Source: Mimachlamys varia
Taxonomy: Eukaryota > Mollusca > Bivalvia > Pectinida > Pectinidae
Length of the DNA stretch: 64,000 nucleotides
Assembly (NCBI GenBank): GCA_947623455.1
Contig: OX392536.1
Location: 13,015,282-13,079,281 of the forward strand
Direction of reading: 5' to 3'
Shown: piece by piece, positions 25,601 through 39,600 of the stretch
How the letters are laid out: each line of letters starts with the position of its first letter
Position numbering within the stretch: position 1 is the first letter of the stretch
The notes under the pieces: generated by a model
The model's input: only the letters and a program-made list of their open reading frames with translations
Database searches by the model: none
Told to the model about the DNA's origin: nothing
Translations under genes and position numbers: made by a program

Positions 25601-28600
25601 TGTATGGTGTCTGAGGGTGATGTTTGTGTATGTCTGAGGGTGATGTTTGTGTATGTCTGAGGGTGATGTTTGTGTATGATGTCTGAGGGTGATGTTTGTG
25701 TATGATGACTGAGGGTGATGTTTGTGTATGGTGTCTGAGAGTGATGTTTGTGTATGGTGACCTAGGGTGATGTTTGTGTATGGTGACTGAGGGTGATGTT
25801 TGTGTATTGTGTCTGAGGGTGATGTTTGTGTATGGTGACCTAGGGTGATGTTTGTGTATGGTGACTGAGGGTGATGTTTGTGTATGGTGTCTAAGGGTGA
25901 TGTTTGTGTATGATGTCTGAGGGTGATGTTTGTGTATGATGTCTGAGGGTGATGTTTGTGTATGTCTGAGTGTGATGTTTGTGTATGGTGTCTAAGGGTG
26001 ATGTTTGTGTATGATGTCTGAGGGTGATGTTTGTGTATGATGTCTGAGGGTGATGTTTGTTTATGATGTCTGAGGGTGATGTTTGTGTATGGTGTCTGAG
26101 GGTGATGTTTGTGTACGATGTCTGAGGGTGATGTTTGTGTATGGTGACTGAGGTTGATGTTTGTGTATAATGTCTGAGTGGGATGTTTGTGTATGGTGTC
26201 TGAGGGTGATGTTTGTGTACGATGTCTGAGGGTGATGTTTGTGTATGATGTCTGAGGGTGATGTTTGTGAACGATGTCTGAGGGTGATGTTTGTGTATGG
26301 TGACTGAGGGTGATGTTTGTGTTTGGTGACTGAGGGTGATGTTTGTGTATGGTGACTGGGTGTGATGTTTGTGTATGGTGTCTGAGGGTGATGTTTGTGT
26401 ATGGTGACTGGGTATCATGTTTGTGTATGGTGTCTGAGGGTGATGTTTGTGTATGGTGTCTGAGTGTGATGTGTGTGTATGGTGTCTGAGTGTGATGTTT
26501 GTGTATGGTATCTGAGTGTGATGTTTGTGTATGATGTCTGAGGGTGATGTTTGTGTATCATGTCTGAGGGTGATGTTTGTGTATGGTGTCTGAGGGTGAT
26601 GTTTGTGTATGTCTGAGGGTGATGTTTGTGTATGTCTGAGGGTGATGTTTGTGTATGTCTGAGGGTGATGTTTGTGTATGTCTGAGGGTGATGTTTGTGT
26701 ATGATGACTGAAGGTGATGTTTGTGTATGGTGTCTGAGGGTGATGTTTGTGTATGTCTGAGGGTGATGTTTGTGTATGTCTGAGGGTGATGTTTGTGTAT
26801 GATGACTGAGGGTGATGTTTGTGTATGGTGTCTGAGGGTGATGTTTGTGTATGGTGTCTGAGGGTGATGTTGTGTATGGTGTCTGAGTGTGATGTTTGTG
26901 TATGGTGTCTGAGGGTGATGTTTGTGTATGTCTGAGGGTGATGTTTGTGTATGTCTGAGGGTGATGTTTGTGTATGATGTCTGAGGGTGATGTTTGTGTA
27001 TGATGACTGAGGGTGATGTTTGTGTATGGTGTCTGAGAGTGATGTTTGTGTATGGTGTCTGAGGGTGATGTTTGTGTATGTCTGAGGGTGATGTTTGTGT
27101 ATGGTGACTGAAGGTGATGTTTGTGTATGGTGACTGAAGGTGATGTTTGTGTATGATGTCTGAGTGTGATGTTTGTGTATGATGTCTGAGGGTGATGTTT
27201 GTGTATGATGTCTGAGGGTGATGTTTGTGTATGGTGTCTGAGGGTGATGTTTGTGTACGATGTCTGAGAGTGATGTTTGTGTATGGTGACTGAAGGTGAT
27301 GTTTGTGTATGATGTCTGAGTGGGATGTTTGTGTATGATGTCTGAGGGTGATGTTTGTGTATGATGTCTGAGGGTGATGTTTGTGTATGATGTCTGAGGG
27401 TGATGTTTGTGTATGGTGTCTGAGGGTGATGTTTGTGTACGATGTCTGAGGGTGATGTTTGTGTATGGTGACTGAGGGTGATGTTTGTGAATGATGTCTG
27501 AGTGGGATGTTTGTGTATGGTGTGTGAGGGTGATGTTTATGTACGATGTCTGAGGGTGATGTTTGTGTATGATGTCTGAGGGTGATGTTTGTGTACGATG
27601 TCTGAGGGTGATGTTTGTGTATGGTGACTGAGGGTGATGTTTGTGTTTGGTGACTGAGGGTGATGTTTGTGTATGGTGACTGGGTGTGATGTTTGTGTAT
27701 GGTGTCTGAGGGTGATGTTTGTGTATGGTGACTGGGTATGATATTTGTGTATGGTGTCTGAGGGTGATGTTTGTGTATGGTGTCTGAGTGTGATGTGTGT
27801 GTATGGTGTCTGAGGGTGATGTTTGTGTATGGTGACTGAGGATGATGTTTGTGTATGGTGACTGAGGGTGATGTTTGTGTACGATGTCTGAGGGTGATGT
27901 TTGTGTATGATGACTGAGGGTGATGTTTGTGTATGGTGTCTGAGGGTGATGTTTGTGTATGGTGTCTGAGGGTGATGTCTGTGTACGATGACTGAGGGTG
28001 ATGTTTGTGTATTATGTCTGAGGGTGATGTTTATGTATGGTGACTGGGTGTGATGTTTGTGTATGGTGTCTGAGGGTGATGTTTGTGTTTGGTGACTGAG
28101 GGTGATGTTTGTGTATGGTGAGTGGGTGTAATGTTTGTGTATGGTGTCTGAGTGTGATGTTTGTGTATGGTGACTGGGTGTGATGTTTGTGTATGGTGTC
28201 TGAGGGTGATGTTTGTGTATGGTGTCTGAGGGTGATGTTTGTGTATGGTGACTGGGTGTGATGTATGTGTATGGTGACTGAGGGTGATGTTTGTGTATGG
28301 TGTCTGAGGGTGATGTTTGTGTATGGTGACTGGGTGTGATGTTTGTGTATTGTGACTGGGTGTGATGTTTGTGTATGGTGTCTGAGTGTGATGTGTGTGT
28401 ATGGTGTCTGAGGGTGATGTTTGTGTATGGTGACTGAGGATGATGTTTGTGTATGGTGACTGAGGGTGATGTTTGTGTACGATGTCTGAGGGTGATGTTT
28501 GTGTATGATGACTGAGGGTGATGTTTGTGTATGGTGTCTGAGGGTGATGTTTGTGTATGGTGTCTGAGGGTGATGTCTGTGTACGATGACTGAGGGTGAT

Positions 28601-30856
28601 GTTTGTGTATTATGTCTGAGGGTGATGTTTATGTATGGTGACTGGGTGTGATGTTTGTGTATGGTGTCTGAGGGTGATGTTTGTGTTTGGTGACTGAGGG
28701 TGATGTTTGTGTATGGTGAGTGGGTGTAATGTTTGTGTATGGTGTCTGAGTGTGATGTTTGTGTATGGTGACTGGGTGTGATGTTTGTGTATGGTGTCTG
28801 AGGGTGATGTTTGTGTATGGTGTCTGAGGGTGATGTTTGTGTATGGTGACTGGGTGTGATGTATGTGTATGGTGACTGAGGGTGATGTTTGTGTATGGTG
28901 TCTGAGGGTGATGTTTGTGTATGGTGACTGGGTGTGATGTTTGTGTATTGTGACTGGGTGTGATGTTTGTGTATGGTGTCTGAGTGTGATGTGTGTGTAT
29001 GGTGTCTGAGTGTGATGTTTGTGTATGGTGTCTGAGGGTGATGTTTGTGTATGGTGTCTGAGGGTGATGTTTGTGTATGGTGACTGGGTGTGATGTTTGT
29101 GTATGGTGACTGAGGGTGATGTTTGTGTATGGTGTCTGAGTGTGATGTGTGTGTATGGTGTCTGAGTGTGATGTTTGTGTATGGTGACTGAGGATGATGT
29201 TTGTTTATGGTGTCTGAGTGTGACGTTTGTGTATGATGACTGAGAGGTGATGTTTGTGTATGATGTCTGAGTGTGATGTTTGTGTATGGTGTCTGAGTGT
29301 GATGTTTGTGTATGATGTCTGAGGGTGATGTTTGTGTATCATGTCTGAGGGTGATGTTTGTGTATGGTGTCTGAGGGTGATGTTTGTGTATGTCTGAGGG
29401 TGATGTTTGTGTATGTCTGAGGGTGATGTTTGTGTATGTCTGAGGGTGATGTTTGTGTATGTCTGAGGGTGATGTTTGTGTATGATGACTGAGGGTGATG
29501 TTTGTGTATGGTGTCTGAGGGTGATGTTTGTGTATGTCTGAGGGTGATGTTTGTGTATGTCTGAGGGTGATGTTTGTGTATGATGACTGAGGGTGATGTT
29601 TGTGTATGGTGTCTGAGGGTGATGTTTGTGTATGGTGTCTGAGGGTGATGTTGTGTATGGTGTCTGAGTGTGATGTTTGTGTATGGTGTCTGAGGGTGAT
29701 GTTTGTGTATGTCTGAGGGTGATGTTTGTGTATGTCTGAGGGTGATGTTTGTGTATGATGTCTGAGGGTGATGTTTGTGTATGATGACTGAGGGTGATGT
29801 TTGTGTATGGTGTCTGAGAGTGATGTTTGTGTATGGTGACCTAGGGTGATGTTTGTGTATGGTGACTGAGGGTGATGTTTGTGTATGGTGTCTGAGGGTG
29901 ATGTTTGTGTATGATGTCTGAGGGTGATGTTTGTGAATGATGTCTGAGGGTGATGTTTGTGTATGTCTGAGGGTGATGTTTGTGTATGTCTGAGGGTGAT
30001 GTTTGTGTATGGTGTCTGAGGGTGATGTTTGTGTATGTCTGAGGGTGATGTTTGTGTATGGTGACTGAAGGTGATGTTTGTGTATGGTGACTGAAGGTGA
30101 TGTTTGTGTATGATGTCTGAGGGTGATGTTTGTGTATGATGTCTGAGGGTGATGTTTGTGTATGGTGTCTGAGGGTGATGTTTGTGTACGATGTCTGAGA
30201 GTGATGTTTGTGTATGGTGACTGAAGGTGATGTTTGTGTATGATGTCTGAGTGGGATGTTTGTGTATGATGTCTGAGGGTGATGTTTGTGTATGATGTCT
30301 GAGGGTGATGTTTGTGTATGATGTCTGAGGGTGATGTTTGTGTATGGTGTCTGAGGGTGATGTTTGTGTACGATGTCTGAGGGTGATGTTTGTGTATGGT
30401 GACTGAGGGTGATGTTTGTGAATGATGTCTGAGTGGGATGTTTGTGTATGGTGTGTGAGGGTGATGTTTGTGTACGATGTCTGAGGGTGATGTTTGTGTA
30501 TGATGTCTGAGGGTGATGTTTGTGTACGATGTCTGAGGGTGATGTTTGTGTATGATGTCTGAGGGTGATGTTTGTGTACGATGTCTGAGGGTGATGTTTG
30601 TGTATGGTGACTGAGGGTGATGTTTGTGTTTGGTGACTGAGGGTGATGTTTGTGTATGGTGACTGGGTGTGATGTTTGTGTATGGTGTCTGAGGGTGATG
30701 TTTGTGTATGGTGACTGGGTATGATGTTTGTGTATGGTGTCTGAGGGTGATGTTTGTGTATGGTGTCTGAGTGTGATGTGTGTGTATGGTGTCTGAGGGT
30801 GATGTTTGTGTATGGTGACTGAGGATGATGTTTGTGTATGGTGACTGAGGGTGATG
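13650..30856. repeat. long duplicated satellite block, left copy
   Basis: The order of variant monomers matches the block at 42494-64000. The offset is 28,844 bp near 13.9 kb (GGTATCATG at 13881 against 42725). It is 28,792 bp from 17.5 to about 29.7 kb (for example CAT at 17538/46330, 19981/48773, 23973/52765, 26416/55208). The 52-bp change is two monomers, the ones around 14880-14935, that are absent from the right copy near 43.71 kb. From about 29.8 kb the offset is 33,118 because of a 4,326-bp tandem duplication in the right copy. Near the end it is 33,144, because a 26-bp monomer present in the right copy at about 63.27 kb is missing here. The match is broken only by the window end. Confidence 0.9.
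27800..28995. repeat. 598-bp (23-monomer) tandem duplication
   Basis: The landmark GGATGATG followed by a TACGATGTC monomer occurs at 27840 and 28438, exactly 598 bp = 23 x 26. The monomers between (GATGTCTGTGTACG, GTTTATGTATGG, GAGTGGGTGTAATG, GATGTATGTG) repeat in order. The same doubled structure is present in the right block near 56.6-57.8 kb and again near 60.9-62.1 kb, so it predates those duplications. Limits are approximate. Confidence 0.85.
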
Positions 30857-31729
30857 TTTGTGTACGATGTCTGAGGGTGATGTTTGTGTATGATGACTGA
30901 GGGTGATGTTTGTGTATGGTGTCTGAGGGTGATGTTTGTGTATGGTGTCTGAGGGTGATGTCTGTGTACGATGACTGATGATGATGTTTGTGTATTATGT
31001 CTGAGGGTGATGTTTGTATTTGGTGACTGAGGGTGATGTTTGTGTATGGTGAGTGGGTGTAATGTTTGTGTATGGTGTCTGAGGGTGATGTTTGTGTATG
31101 TTGACTGGGTGTGATGTTTGTGTATGGTGTCTGAGGGTGATGTTTGTGTATGGTGTCTGAGGGTGATGTTTGTGTATGGTGACTGGGTGTGATGTTTGTG
31201 TATGGTGACTGAGGGTGATGTTTGTGTATGGTGTCTGAGGGTGATGTTTGTGTATGGTGACTGGGTGTGATGTTTGTGTATGGTGACTGGGTGTGATGTT
31301 TGTGTATGGTGTCTGAGTGTGATGTGTGTGTATGGTGTCTGAGTGTGATGTTTGTGTATGGTGTCTGAGGGTGATGTTTGTGTATGGTGTCTGAGGGTGA
31401 TGTTTGTGTATGGTGACTGGGTGTGATGTTTGTGTATGGTGACTGAGGGTGATGTTTGTGTATGGTGTCTGAGTGTGATGTGTGTGTATGGTGTCTGAGT
31501 GTGATGTTTGTGTATGGTGACTGAGGATGATGTTTGTTTATGGTGTCTGAGTGTGACGTTTGTGTATGATGACTGAGAGGTGATGTTTGTGTATGATGTC
31601 TGAGTGTGATGTTTGTGTATGTCTGAGGGTGATGTTTGTGTATGGTGACTGAAGGTGATGTTTGTGTATGGTGACTGAAGGTGATGTTTGTGTATGATGT
31701 CTGAGGGTGATGTTTGTGTATGATGTCTG

Positions 31730-34700
31730 AGGGTGATGTTTGTGTATGATGTCTGAGGGTGATGTTTGTGTATGGTGTCTGAGGGTGATGTTTGTGTACG
31801 ATGTCTGAGAGTGATGTTTGTGTATGGTGACTGAAGGTGATGTTTGTGTATGATGTCTGAGTGGGATGTTTGTGTATGATGTCTGAGGGTGATGTTTGTG
31901 TATGATGTCTGAGGGTGATGTTTGTGTATGATGTCTGAGGGTGATGTTTGTGTATGGTGTCTGAGGGTGATGTTTGTGTACGATGTCTGAGGGTGATGTT
32001 TGTGTATGGTGACTGAGGGTGATGTTTGTGAATGATGTCTGAGTGGGATGTTTGTGTATGGTGTGTGAGGGTGATGTTTGTGTACGATGTCTGAGGGTGA
32101 TGTTTGTGTATGATGTCTGAGGGTGATGTTTGTGTACGATGTCTGAGGGTGATGTTTGTGTATGGTGACTGAGGGTGATGTTTGTGTTTGGTGACTGAGG
32201 GTGATGTTTGTGTATGGTGACTGGGTGTGATGTTTGTGTATGGTGTCTGAGGGTGATGTTTGTGTATGGTGACTGGGTATGATGTTTGTGTATGGTGTCT
32301 GAGGGTGATGTTTGTGTATGGTGTCTGAGTGTGATGTGTGTGTATGGTGTCTGAGGGTGATGTTTGTGTATGGTGACTGAGGATGATGTTTGTGTATGGT
32401 GACTGAGGGTGATGTTTGTGTACGATGTCTGAGGGTGATGTTTGTGTATGATGACTGAGGGTGATGTTTGTGTATGGTGTCTGAGGGTGATGTTTGTGTA
32501 TGGTGTCTGAGGGTGATGTCTGTGTACGATGACTGATGATGATGTTTGTGTATTATGTCTGAGGGTGATGTTTATGTATGGTGACTGGGTGTGATGTTTG
32601 TGTATGGTGTCTGAGGGTGATGTTTGTGTTTGGTGACTGAGGGTGATGTTTGTGTATGGTGAGTGGGTGTAATGTTTGTGTATGGTGTCTGAGGGTGATG
32701 TTTGTGTATGGTGACTGGGTGTGATGTTTGTGTATGGTGTCTGAGGGTGATGTTTGTGTATGGTGTCTGAGGGTGATGTTTGTGTATGGTGACTGGGTGT
32801 GATGTTTGTGTATGGTGACTGAGGGTGTTGTTTGTGTATGGTGTCTGAGGGTGATGTTTGTGTAAGGTGACTGGGTGTGATGTTTGTGTATGGTGACTGG
32901 GTGTGATGTTTGTGTATGGTGTCTGAGTGTGATGTGTGTGTATGGTGTCTGAGTGTGATGTTTGTGTATGGTGTCTGAGGGTGATGTTTGTGTATGGTGT
33001 CTGAGGGTGATGTTTGTGTATGGTGACTGGGTGTGATGTTTGTGTATGGTGACTGAGGGTGATGTTTGTGTATGGTGTCTGAGTGTGATGTGTGTGTATG
33101 GTGTCTGAGTGTGATGTTTGTGTATGGTGACTGAGGATGATGTTTGTTTATGGTGTCTGAGTGTGACGTTTGTGTATGATGACTGAGAGGTGATGTTTGT
33201 ATATGATGTCTGAGTGTGATGTTTGTGTATGGTGTCTGAGGGTGATGTTTGTGTATGGTGTCTGAGGGTGATGTTTGTGTATGGTGACTGAGGGTGATGT
33301 TTGTGTATGGTGTCTGATTGTGACGTTTGTGTATGATGACTGATGATGATGTGTGTGTATGGTGACTGAGGGTGATGTTTGTGTATGATGACTGAAGTTG
33401 ATGTTTGTGTATGGTGATTGAGTGTGATGTTTGTGTATGGTGTCTAAGGGTGATGTTTGTGTATGGTGACTGAGGGTGATGTTTGTGTACGATGTCTGAG
33501 GGTGATGTTTGTGTATGATATCTGAGGGTGATGTTTGTGTTTGGTGTCTGAGGGTGATGTTTGTGTATGGTGACTGAGGGTGATGTTTGTGTATGGTGTC
33601 TGAGGGTGATGTTTGTGTATGGTGTTTGAGGGTGATGTTTGTGTATTATGTCTGAGGGTGATGTTTGTGTATGGTGACTGGGTGTGATGTTTGTGTTTGG
33701 TGTCTGAGGGTGATGTTTGTGTATGGTGACTGAGGGTGATGTTTGTGTATGGTGTCTGAGGGTGATGTTTGTGTATAGTGTTTGAGGGTGATGTTTGTGT
33801 ATTATGTCTGAGGGTGTTGTTTGTGTATGGTGACTGAGGGTGATGTTTGTGTATGGTGTCTGAGGGTGATGTTTGTGTATGGTGTCTGAGGGTGATGTTT
33901 GTGTATTATGTCTGAGGGTGATGTTTGTTTATGGTGTCTGAGGTTGATGTTTGTGTATGGTGTCTGAGGGTGATGTTTGTGTATGGTGTCTAAGGGTGAT
34001 GTTTGTGTATGGTGTCTGAGGGTGATGTTTGTGTATTATGTCTGAGGGTGATGTTTGTGTATGGTGACTGGGTGTGATGTTTGTGTATGGTGTCTGATGA
34101 TGATGTTTGTGTATGGTGACTGAGGGTGATGTTTGTGTATGGTGTCTGAGGATGATGTTTGTGTATGGTGTCTGAGGGTGATGTTTGTGTATGATGTCTG
34201 AGGGTGATGTTTGTGTATGGTGTCTGAGGGTGATGTTTGTGTACGATGTCTGAGAGTGATGTTTGTGTATGGTGACTGAAGGTGATGTTTGTGTATGATG
34301 TCTGAGTGGGATGTTTGTGTATGATGTCTGAGGGTGATGTTTGTGTATGATGTCTGAGGGTGATGTTTGTGTATGATGTCTGAGGGTGATGTTTGTGTAT
34401 GGTGTCTGAGGGTGATGTTTGTGTACGATGTCTGAGGGTGATGTTTGTGTATGGTGACTGAGGGTGATGTTTGTGAATGATGTCTGAGTGGGATGTTTGT
34501 GTATGGTGTGTGAGGGTGATGTTTGTGTACGATGTCTGAGGGTGATGTTTGTGTATGATGTCTGAGGGTGATGTTTGTGTACGATGTCTGAGGGTGATGT
34601 TTGTGTATGGTGACTGAGGGTGATGTTTGTGTTTGGTGACTGAGGGTGATGTTTGTGTATGGTGACTGGGTGTGATGTTTGTGTATGGTGTCTGAGGGTG

Positions 34701-36620
34701 ATGTTTGTGTATGGTGACTGGGTATGATGTTTGTGTATGGTGTCTGAGGGTGATGTTTGTGTATGGTGTCTGAGTGTGATGTGTGTGTATGGTGTCTGAG
34801 GGTGATGTTTGTGTATGGTGACTGAGGATGATGTTTGTGTATGGTGACTGAGGGTGATGTTTGTGTACGATGTCTGAGGGTGATGTTTGTGTATGATGAC
34901 TGAGGGTGATGTTTGTGTATGGTGTCTGAGGGTGATGTTTGTGTATGGTGTCTGAGGGTGATGTCTGTGTACGATGACTGATGATGATGTTTGTGTATTA
35001 TGTCTGAGGGTGATGTTTATGTATGGTGACTGGGTGTGATGTTTGTGTATGGTGTCTGAGGGTGATGTTTGTGTTTGGTGACTGAGGGTGATGTTTGTGT
35101 ATGGTGAGTGGGTGTAATGTTTGTGTATGGTGTCTGAGGGTGATGTTTGTGTATGGTGACTGGGTGTGATGTTTGTGTATGGTGTCTGAGGGTGATGTTT
35201 GTGTATGGTGTCTGAGGGTGATGTTTGTGTATGGTGACTGGGTGTGATGTTTGTGTATGGTGACTGAGGGTGTTGTTTGTGTATGGTGTCTGAGGGTGAT
35301 GTTTGTGTAAGGTGACTGGGTGTGATGTTTGTGTATGGTGACTGGGTGTGATGTTTGTGTATGGTGTCTGAGTGTGATGTGTGTGTATGGTGTCTGAGTG
35401 TGATGTTTGTGTATGGTGTCTGAGGGTGATGTTTGTGTATGGTGTCTGAGGGTGATGTTTGTGTATGGTGACTGGGTGTGATGTTTGTGTATGGTGACTG
35501 AGGGTGATGTTTGTGTATGGTGTCTGAGTGTGATGTGTGTGTATGGTGTCTGAGTGTGATGTTTGTGTATGGTGACTAAGGATGATGTTTGTTTATGGTG
35601 TCTGAGTGTGACGTTTGTGTATGATGACTGAGAGGTGATGTTTGTATATGATGTCTGAGTGTGATGTTTGTGTATGGTGTCTGAGGGTGATGTTTGTGTA
35701 TGGTGTCTGAGGGTGATGTTTGTGTATGGTGACTGAGGGTGATGTTTGTGTACGGTGTCTGATTGTAACGTTTGTGTATGATGACTGATGATGATGTGTG
35801 TGTATGGTGACTGAGGGTGATGTTTGTGTATGATGACTGAAGTTGATGTTTGTGTATGGTGATTGAGTGTGATGTTTGTGTATGGTGTCTAAGGGTGATG
35901 TTTGTGTATGGTGACTGAGGGTGATGTTTGTGTACGATGTCTGAGGGTGATGTTTGTGTATGATATCTGAGGGTGATGTTTGTGTTTGGTGTCTGAGGGT
36001 GATGTTTGTGTATGGTGACTGAGGGTGATGTTTGTGTATGGTGTCTGAGGGTGATGTTTGTGTATGGTGTTTGAGGGTGATGTTTGTGTATTATGTCTGA
36101 GGGTGATGTTTGTGTATGGTGACTGGGTGTGATGTTTGTGTTTGGTGTCTGAGGGTGATGTTTGTGTATGGTGACTGAGGGTGATGTTTGTGTATGGTGT
36201 CTGAGGGTGATGTTTGTGTATAGTGTTTGAGGGTGATGTTTGTGTATTATGTCTGAGGGTGTTGTTTGTGTATGGTGACTGAGGGTGATGTTTGTGTATG
36301 GTGTCTGAGGGTGATGTTTGTGTATGGTGTCTGAGGGTGATGTTTGTGTATTATGTCTGAGGGTGATGTTTGTTTATGGTGTCTGAGGTTGATGTTTGTG
36401 TATGGTGTCTGAGGGTGATGTTTGTGTATGGTGTCTAAGGGTGATGTTTGTGTATGGTGTCTGAGGGTGATGTTTGTGTATTATGTCTGAGGGTGATGTT
36501 TGTGTATGGTGACTGGGTGTGATGTTTGTGTATGGTGTCTGATGATGATGTTTGTGTATGGTGACTGAGGGTGATGTTTGTGTATGGTGTCTGAGGATGA
36601 TGTTTGTGTATGGTGTCTGA
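31730..36620. repeat. 2,445-bp tandem duplication
   Basis: Units of about 31730-34175 and 34176-36620 match in monomer order. Landmarks at a 2,445-bp spacing are GTCTGAGAGTG (31803/34248), TGATGATGATGTGTG (33341/35786), TAGTGTTTGAGG (33776/36221) and TGTCTGATGATG (34091/36536). Private differences exist: GATTGTGACG against GATTGTAACG near 33317/35762, and GACTGAGGATG against GACTAAGGATG near 33129/35574. Confidence 0.88.
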
Positions 36621-39600
36621 AGGTGATGTTTGTGTATGGTGTCTGAGGGTGATGTTTGTGCATGGTGTCTGAGGGTGATGTTTGTGTATGGTGTCTGAGG
36701 GTGATGTTTGTGTATGGTGACTGAGGGTGATGTTTGTGTATGGTGTCTGAGGATGATGTTTGTGTATGGTGTCTGAGGGTGATGTTTGTGTATGGTGACT
36801 GAGGGTGATGTTTGTGTATGGTGACTGAGGGTGATGTTTGTGTTTGGTGACTGAGGATGATGTTTGTGTATGGTGACTGAGGGTGATGTTTGTGTATGGT
36901 GACTGAGGATGATGTTTTTGTATGGTGTCTAAGGGTGATGTTTGTGTATCATGTCTGTGGGTGATGTTTGTGTATGGTGACTGTGTGTGATGTTTGTGTA
37001 TCATGTCTGTGGGTGATGTTTGTGTATGGTGACTGTGTGTGATGTTTGTGTATGGTGTCTGAGGGTGATGTTTGTGTATGGTGTCTAAGGGTGATGTTTG
37101 TGTATGGTGACTGAGGATGATGTTTTTGTATGGTGTCTGAGTGTGATGTGTGTGTATCATGTCTGAGGGTGATGTTTGTGTATGGTGACTGTGTGTGATG
37201 TTTTTGTATGATGTCTGAGGGTGATGTTTGTGTATGTTGTCTGAGGGTGATGTTTGTGTATGGTGTCTGAGGGTGATGTTTGTGTATGGTGACTGAGGGT
37301 GATGTTTGTGTATGGTGTCTGAGGGTGATGTTTGTGTATGGTGTCTGAGGGTGTTGTTTGTGTATGTTGTCTGAGGGTGATGTTTGTGTATGGTGACTGA
37401 GGGTGATGTTTGTGTATGGTGTCTGAGGATGATGTTTGTGTATGGTGTCTGAGGGTGATGTTTGTGTATGGTGTCTGAGGGTGATGTTTGTGTATGGTGA
37501 GTGAGGGTGATGTTTGTGTATGGTGTCTGAGGGTGATGTTTGGGTATGGTGTCTGAGGGTGATGTTTGTGTATGGTGACTGAGGGTGATGTTTGTGTATG
37601 GTGTCTGAGGGTGATGTTTGTGTATGGTGTCTGAGGGTGATGTTTGTGTACGATGTCTGAGGGTGATGTTTGTGTATGGTGTCTGAGGGTGATGTTTGTG
37701 TAAGGTGTCTGAGGGTGATGTTTGTGTATGGTGACTGAGGGTGATGTTTGTGTATGGTGTCTGAGGGTGATGTTTGTGTATGGTGTCTGAGGGTGATGTT
37801 TGTGTACGATGTCTGAGGGTGATGTTTGTGTATGGTGTCTGAGGGTGATGTTTGTGTATGGTGTCTGAGGGTGATGTTTGTGTATGGTGTCTGAGGATGA
37901 TGTTTGTGTATGGTGTCTGAGTATGATGTTTGTGTATGGTGTCTGAGGATGATGTTTGTGTTTGGTGTCTGAGGGTGATGTTTGTGCATGGTGATTGAGG
38001 ATGATGTTTGTGTATGGTGTCGGATGGTTATGTTTGTGTTTGGTGTCTGAGGGTGATGTTTGTGTATCATGTCTGAGGGTGATGTTTGTGCATGGTGTCT
38101 GAGTGTGATGTTTGTGTTTGGTGACTGAGGGTGATATTTGTGTATGGTGACTGAGGATGATGTTTTTGTATGGTGTCTGAGTGTGATGTGTGTGTATCAT
38201 GTCTGAGGGTGATGTTTGTGTATGGTGACTGTGTGTGATGTTTGTGTATGGTTTCTGAGGATGATGATTGTGTATGGTGTCTGAGTGTGATGTGTGTGTA
38301 TCATGTCTGAGGGTGATGTTTGTGTATGGTGACTGTGTGTGATGTTTGTGTATGGTTTCTGAGGATGATGATTGTGTATGGTGTCTGAGTATGATGTTTG
38401 TGTATGGTGTCTGAGGATGATGTTTGTGTATGGTGACTGGGTGTGATGTTTGTGTATGTCTGAGGGTGATGTTTGTGTATGGTGACTGAAGGTGATGTTT
38501 GTGTATGGTGTCTGAGGATGATGTTTGTGTATGGTGACTGAGGCTGATGTTTGTGTATGGTGACTGAGGGTGATGTTTGTGTATGGTGACTGAAGGTGAT
38601 GTTTGTGTATGGTGACTGAGGATGATGATTGTGTATGGTGTCTGAGTATGTTGTTTGTGTATGGTGTCTGAGGATGATGTTTGTGTATGTCTGAGGGTGA
38701 TGTTTGTGTATGGTGACTGAAGGTGATGTTTGTGTATGGTGTCTGAGGATGATGTTTGTGTATGGTGACTGAGGGTGATGTTTGTGTATGGTGACTGAGG
38801 GTGATGTTTGTGTATGGTGACTGAGAATGATGTTTGTTTATGGTATCTGAGTGTGATGTTTGTGTATGGTGTCTGAGGGTGATGTTTGTGTATGGTGACT
38901 GAGGGTGATGTTTGTGTATGGTGTCTGAGGGTGTTGTTTGTGTATGGTGTCTGAGGATGATGTTTGTGTATGGTGTCTAAGGGTGATGTTTGTGTATGGT
39001 TACTGAGGATGATGTTTTTGTATGGTGTCTAAGTGTGATGTGTGTGTATCATGTCTGTGGGTGATGTTTGTGTATGGTGACTGTGTGTGATGTTTGTGTA
39101 TGGTTTCTGAGGGTGATGTTTGTGTATGGTGACTGAGGATGATGATTGTGTATGGTGTCTGAGTATGATGTTTGTGTATGGTGTCTGAGGATGATGTTTG
39201 TGTTTGGTGTCTGAGGGTGATGTTTGTGCATGGTGACTGAGGATGATGTTTGTGTATGGTGTCGGATGGTTATGTTTGTGTTTGGTGTCTGAGGGTGATG
39301 TTTGTGTATCATGTCTGAGGGTGATGTTTGTGCATGGTGTCTGATTGTGACGTTTGTGTATGGTGTCTGAGTGTGATGTTTGTGTATGGTGTCTGAGGGT
39401 GATTTTTTTTGTATGGTGATTGAGTGTGATGTTTGTGTATGATGTCTGAGGGTGATGTTTGTGTATGGTGACTGTGTGTGATGTTTGTGTATGGTTTCTG
39501 AGGGTGATGTTTGTGTATGGTGACTGAAGGTGATGTTTTTGTATGGTGTCTGAGGATGATGTTTGTGTATGGTGACTGAGGATGATGTTTGTTTATGGTG

